Of a stretch of DNA of 64,000 nucleotides, positions 61,046-64,000 are shown piece after piece. Origin of the DNA: Candidatus Anaerotignum merdipullorum (GTDB lineage Bacteria; Bacillota; Clostridia; Lachnospirales; Anaerotignaceae). The translations under genes were made by a program, and so were the position numbers. The notes under the pieces were generated by a model. The model saw nothing but the letters and a program-made list of their open reading frames with translations. It searched no databases and was not told where the DNA came from. How positions within the stretch are numbered: position 1 is the first letter of the stretch; every line of letters begins with the position of its first letter. The stretch is taken from NCBI GenBank assembly GCA_019115165.1, contig DXEB01000017.1:1-64000 (forward strand), written 5' to 3'.

Positions 61046-61519
61046 AGAATTGGAAAGAAACGATAAGAAATATTCCTTGTAGATGGATGCAGGGAATTTT
61101 TGTGATAGGACCATTTCATGAAAGAGGATGCATTTCCATAGAAAGAGAAGAGTCTGTGCGGGACAGGAGAAAAGAATGGTGTGCATGTAGAATCCGATGG
61201 AAAGAAACGAACTTGCTGCGTATGCTTGCTGGAGAGAAGGAATGGGAACAGCAAGGAAAAATGCGCAGAAAAAACGCTTTTCCAGATAGGTATTGGAAGG
61301 GGAATGATCCGTATCTCTATAAAACATAGTGGATACAGAAGCAATGGGTATGGATTGCAGAAAGACTGCTAACTTTTTTGAACTTCTGTTTGATACCGTG
61401 AGGAATATGGAACAATGACAGGTGACCTGCTGGAGGAAAGAATACCACCAGCAGATGGGACAAATGTGGATTTGTTTACAGTATTGTGATATACTTCTCG
61501 TAAAAAAGCGGAGTCATCT

Positions 61520-62008
61520 ATGAAAAGGAGGCGCAATGATGGGAAAATGATTTGTGGGATACTGCTGACTGGAATCGGTCTGACCTTTTCTGCTATTTGT
61601 TTTCTTACCGCAGTATGTAATCCATGGAACGAGAATGGCATAGATGGATGATTGGGTTCTCTATTGGGGACACATACATTCTTTCTATTTATCCTTTCAT
61701 TTGTGGCTATGATTGGTGGATTGGGAATTTGTTTTTGGCTCGCGTTTCGAAAAGGAAGCGAAGAATGCATTTCTCACGCAGAATGCAGTGTACAAGAAAA
61801 GAGGTGGATAACCGAGGAAATCGAACGTTATTTTTCGCAAGCAGGGAAGGGTTTTTCTAATCAGGAAGATCAAAAGAACAGGGATGTCGTTTTTTATATT
61901 TTCCTGAAAAGAAATTTGCTGCACCGGGCTGCATTGGGTTGGGAGCATGAGGCAGCGCTTTATGGAAAAAGGAAGGTATTTGGCATGGAACCGAGTGGAG
62001 GAATGTAA
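61520..62008 (+). pseudogene. Two-TM small membrane protein interrupted by in-frame TGA at 61649-61651
   Basis: MKRRRNDGKMICGILLTGIGLTFSAICFLTAVCNPWNENGIDG*LGSLLGTHTFFLFILSFVAMIGGLGICFWLAFRKGSEE... reads in one frame across the TGA. Confidence 0.5.
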
Positions 62009-62009
62009 G

Positions 62010-62300
62010 ATGAAATCAAAGGCAGTAATATACAGTGAACTTATCATTATGTCCATAAACTACATCATGATCCAGTACGCATTATCCAATATGGCAATGC
62101 TGCTGAAAAGCAATCCGCTGTTTATTTTATTTTTTGCCTCTGAAGTATGGACGATGGGGATCTATTGGCAAAAAAGCTACGAGCTGACGCAGCGTAAAAT
62201 GCTTTCGGCAGGACTTCTGATTCTTTGTTTTGCCATTCAAGTGGGACTGCTCTATTTTGTCGGGCGGACGGTGGGAGAGATGGTTCCGTTTTGGCAATAA
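62010..62300 (+). CDS. Small membrane protein of unknown function
   Basis: SD GGAGGAATGTAAG; MKSKAVIYSELIIMSINYIMIQYALSNMAMLLKSNPLFILFFASEVWTMGIYWQKSYELTQRKMLSAGLLILCFAIQVGLLYFVGRTVGEM. Confidence 0.6.
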   Translation: MKSKAVIYSELIIMSINYIMIQYALSNMAMLLKSNPLFILFFASEVWTMGIYWQKSYELTQRKMLSAGLLILCFAIQVGLLYFVGRTVGEMVPFWQ

Positions 62301-62616
62301 CAAATTTGTCTTTTTGAATGCAGGATATCCATACGCTCATAAAAATGTTTCTGGATGGGCAGACGGGAAATCACGTGCTCCTTTTCTGTTCCCATCAACA
62401 GGCGCACCGTGGCAAACCCGAGGGTGCAAGTTGGTAAGAGAATCTATCACTGGGATAAAAAAAGAGCTTCTTTCTGTTTCAAAATGTATGGTTTCAGAGG
62501 AAATTTTAGGAATCAAACAGTAGCAGTACAGAATCAAAAAAAACAGAACGCATCCTACGGCGATTGCGTTAGACACGTTCTGCGTATGGTTTGGCATAGG
62601 ACAATTCTCTGCCGCA

Positions 62617-62913
62617 CTATTTTTTCAGATATTTTTCGTTGCATTTGGAAAGAAAAACGACGCAAATCAATAAAAGAATAAAAAATATGCCAAACAGTAT
62701 TTTGCTTGCGGGAAAGATTCTGGATAATACTGCCGTGCCAACAAAAAGGACACCGGTAATGATATTCCAAATGCCGATTTCCCGCAAATATGCCGGCAAG
62801 TCCGCTTCAGAAATCTGCTCCAAGGAACGCTTGGTATAAAAGATGGTTTGACCAAATAAAGCGAATATACCGCGGGCAAAGAAATACAGTCCTGCTACAA
62901 AAAAAAGCATCAT
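62617..62913 (-). CDS. Small DUF3784-like membrane protein
   Basis: MMLFFVAGLYFFARGIFALFGQ...WNIITGVLFVGTAVLSRIFPASKILFGIFFILLLICVVFLSKCNEKYLKK; start after GGAGGT on the minus strand. Confidence 0.65.
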   Translation of the reverse strand: MMLFFVAGLYFFARGIFALFGQTIFYTKRSLEQISEADLPAYLREIGIWNIITGVLFVGTAVLSRIFPASKILFGIFFILLLICVVFLSKCNEKYLKK

Positions 62914-62981
62914 GGACTGCACCTCCCTTCGATTGTTTTCGTTGCCAGAAACGAGGTTTCATGGTAAAATAAGCAATATTC

Positions 62982-63431
62982 TTAATAAGAGCGTTTGTTT
63001 GCCCGTTTGTTCAAGCTGGTTTGCCGTTCATTGGATTGTTTCATCCATTCCCGCATTTTTTCTTCAAAGTCCGCAGACGGGTTCATTGTTTGCGGCTTGA
63101 AGTATTCTTCTGCAGGATTGGTTTTTTGCTCCTGCGGTTGTTTATGTGAATGAAACGGTCTGTCGCCTCTGGTGCGTCGCGCTTCTTTGGGCAGCGCTTC
63201 TTTCATTGAAAGCGCTATCTTATTGGTTTCAGGATCTACGGAAAGCACTTTTACTGTCACGGTATCGCCAACCTTTACATGGTCGTTGATATCCTGGACA
63301 AAAGAATTTGCCACTTGTGAAATATGCACCAATCCTTGGGCTTGTTCCCCAATGGATACAATGGCGCCAAAGGGTTTGACACGGATGACTTTGCCTTCTA
63401 CAATACTGCCAACTTCGAGTTTTTCGGACAT
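62982..63431 (-). CDS. S1 RNA-binding domain protein (YugI/GSP13-like)
   Basis: MSEKLEVGSIVEGKVIRVKPFGAIVSIGEQAQGLVHISQVANSFVQDINDHVKVGDTVTVKVLSVDPETNKIALSMKEA. Confidence 0.92.
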   Translation of the reverse strand: MSEKLEVGSIVEGKVIRVKPFGAIVSIGEQAQGLVHISQVANSFVQDINDHVKVGDTVTVKVLSVDPETNKIALSMKEALPKEARRTRGDRPFHSHKQPQEQKTNPAEEYFKPQTMNPSADFEEKMREWMKQSNERQTSLNKRANKRSY

Positions 63432-63537
63432 TCTGCTATACACTCCCGTTCGGTTATTTTGAAATCAATATGGAATCAGTATATCATAGAATGCGGGCGA
63501 ATACAAATACAATTTTTTTTATATTTTGGAGGATACA

Positions 63538-64000
63538 ATGAAGAAAAAAGACATCATTACTGTGAAAATTGATGGTGTAAGATTCCCGAACAAAGCGTTT
63601 GGGTATGTGGAAGGGGAAAAAGTGGTTGTTAAAAACGCGATTCCCGGACAGACGGTACAGGCGCAGGTGACTAAAAAACGCAGCGGCGCAGTGGAAGCAA
63701 GACTTTTGGGAGTGATGGAACCCTCAGATTTGGAGCGTACGGAAGGCTACTGTTCTCATTATGCCATTTGCGGCGGATGCACTTACCAAACGATGCAGCG
63801 TCAGGCGGAACTGGATATGAAAGAACGCCAGGTGAGACAATTATTAGAAGAAGCAGGCATTATGGTAGAGCAGTGGGAAGGAATCACACCGTCTCCAATG
63901 GAAACAGGTTATCGGAACAAATGCGAATTTTCTTTTGGTGATGAAGAAAAAGATGGTCCTCTGGCACTGGGGATGCGAAAAAAGATGAGCCATTATGAAG
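63538..64000 (+). CDS. 23S rRNA (uracil-5-)-methyltransferase family, TRAM + Fe-S N-terminus (3' truncated by window edge)
   Basis: ATG after GGAGG; MKKKDIITVKIDGVRFPNKAFGYVEGEKVVVKNAIPGQTVQAQVTKKRSGAVEARLL...YCSHYAICGGCTYQTMQ (Cx5CxxC), runs to window end. Confidence 0.88.
   Translation, partial: MKKKDIITVKIDGVRFPNKAFGYVEGEKVVVKNAIPGQTVQAQVTKKRSGAVEARLLGVMEPSDLERTEGYCSHYAICGGCTYQTMQRQAELDMKERQVRQLLEEAGIMVEQWEGITPSPMETGYRNKCEFSFGDEEKDGPLALGMRKKMSHYE

Overview
The window is a 64 kb segment of a low-to-mid GC anaerobic Firmicute chromosome, Clostridia-like (pyruvate:ferredoxin oxidoreductase, EtfA, copper-amine-oxidase-N-type stalk proteins, TRAP, SmpB/tmRNA). Most of it is housekeeping: etfA (partial), a small alarmone synthetase, LysR/RidA/PhzF, secG-rnr-smpB-ssrA, L,D-transpeptidase, nifJ/PFOR, proB/proA, panE, rpmB, rnz, tsaD, PspA/SPFH, a MacAB-type efflux system, dnaE-mtrB(TRAP)-pfkA-pyk, yhbY-nadD/yqeK-rsfS, purC, and a partial RNA uracil methyltransferase. 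The main accessory locus is a compact, intact-looking PBSX/Xkd-type contractile-tail element at about 7.9-22.5 kb. It has a divergent self-cleaving LexA/CI-like repressor, a sigma-like activator, terminase, portal, scaffold, capsid, sheath, tube and baseplate genes. It has no recognisable integrase, replication, lysis or tail-fibre genes, and only a ~232-aa protein sits in the tape-measure position. Inside it is a canonical -1 frameshift site (A_AAA_AAC directly before TGA) joining a tail-assembly chaperone to its downstream extension. Other notable signals are a candidate minus-strand C-rich small RNA at ~46.15-46.36 kb with TTAAG direct repeats upstream, a protein joining a degenerate JAMM/MPN domain to LysM, a TRAP homologue in a glycolytic operon, and an in-frame TGA splitting a small membrane protein. 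All calls come from reading the sequence and from remembered family motifs; no database search was run.
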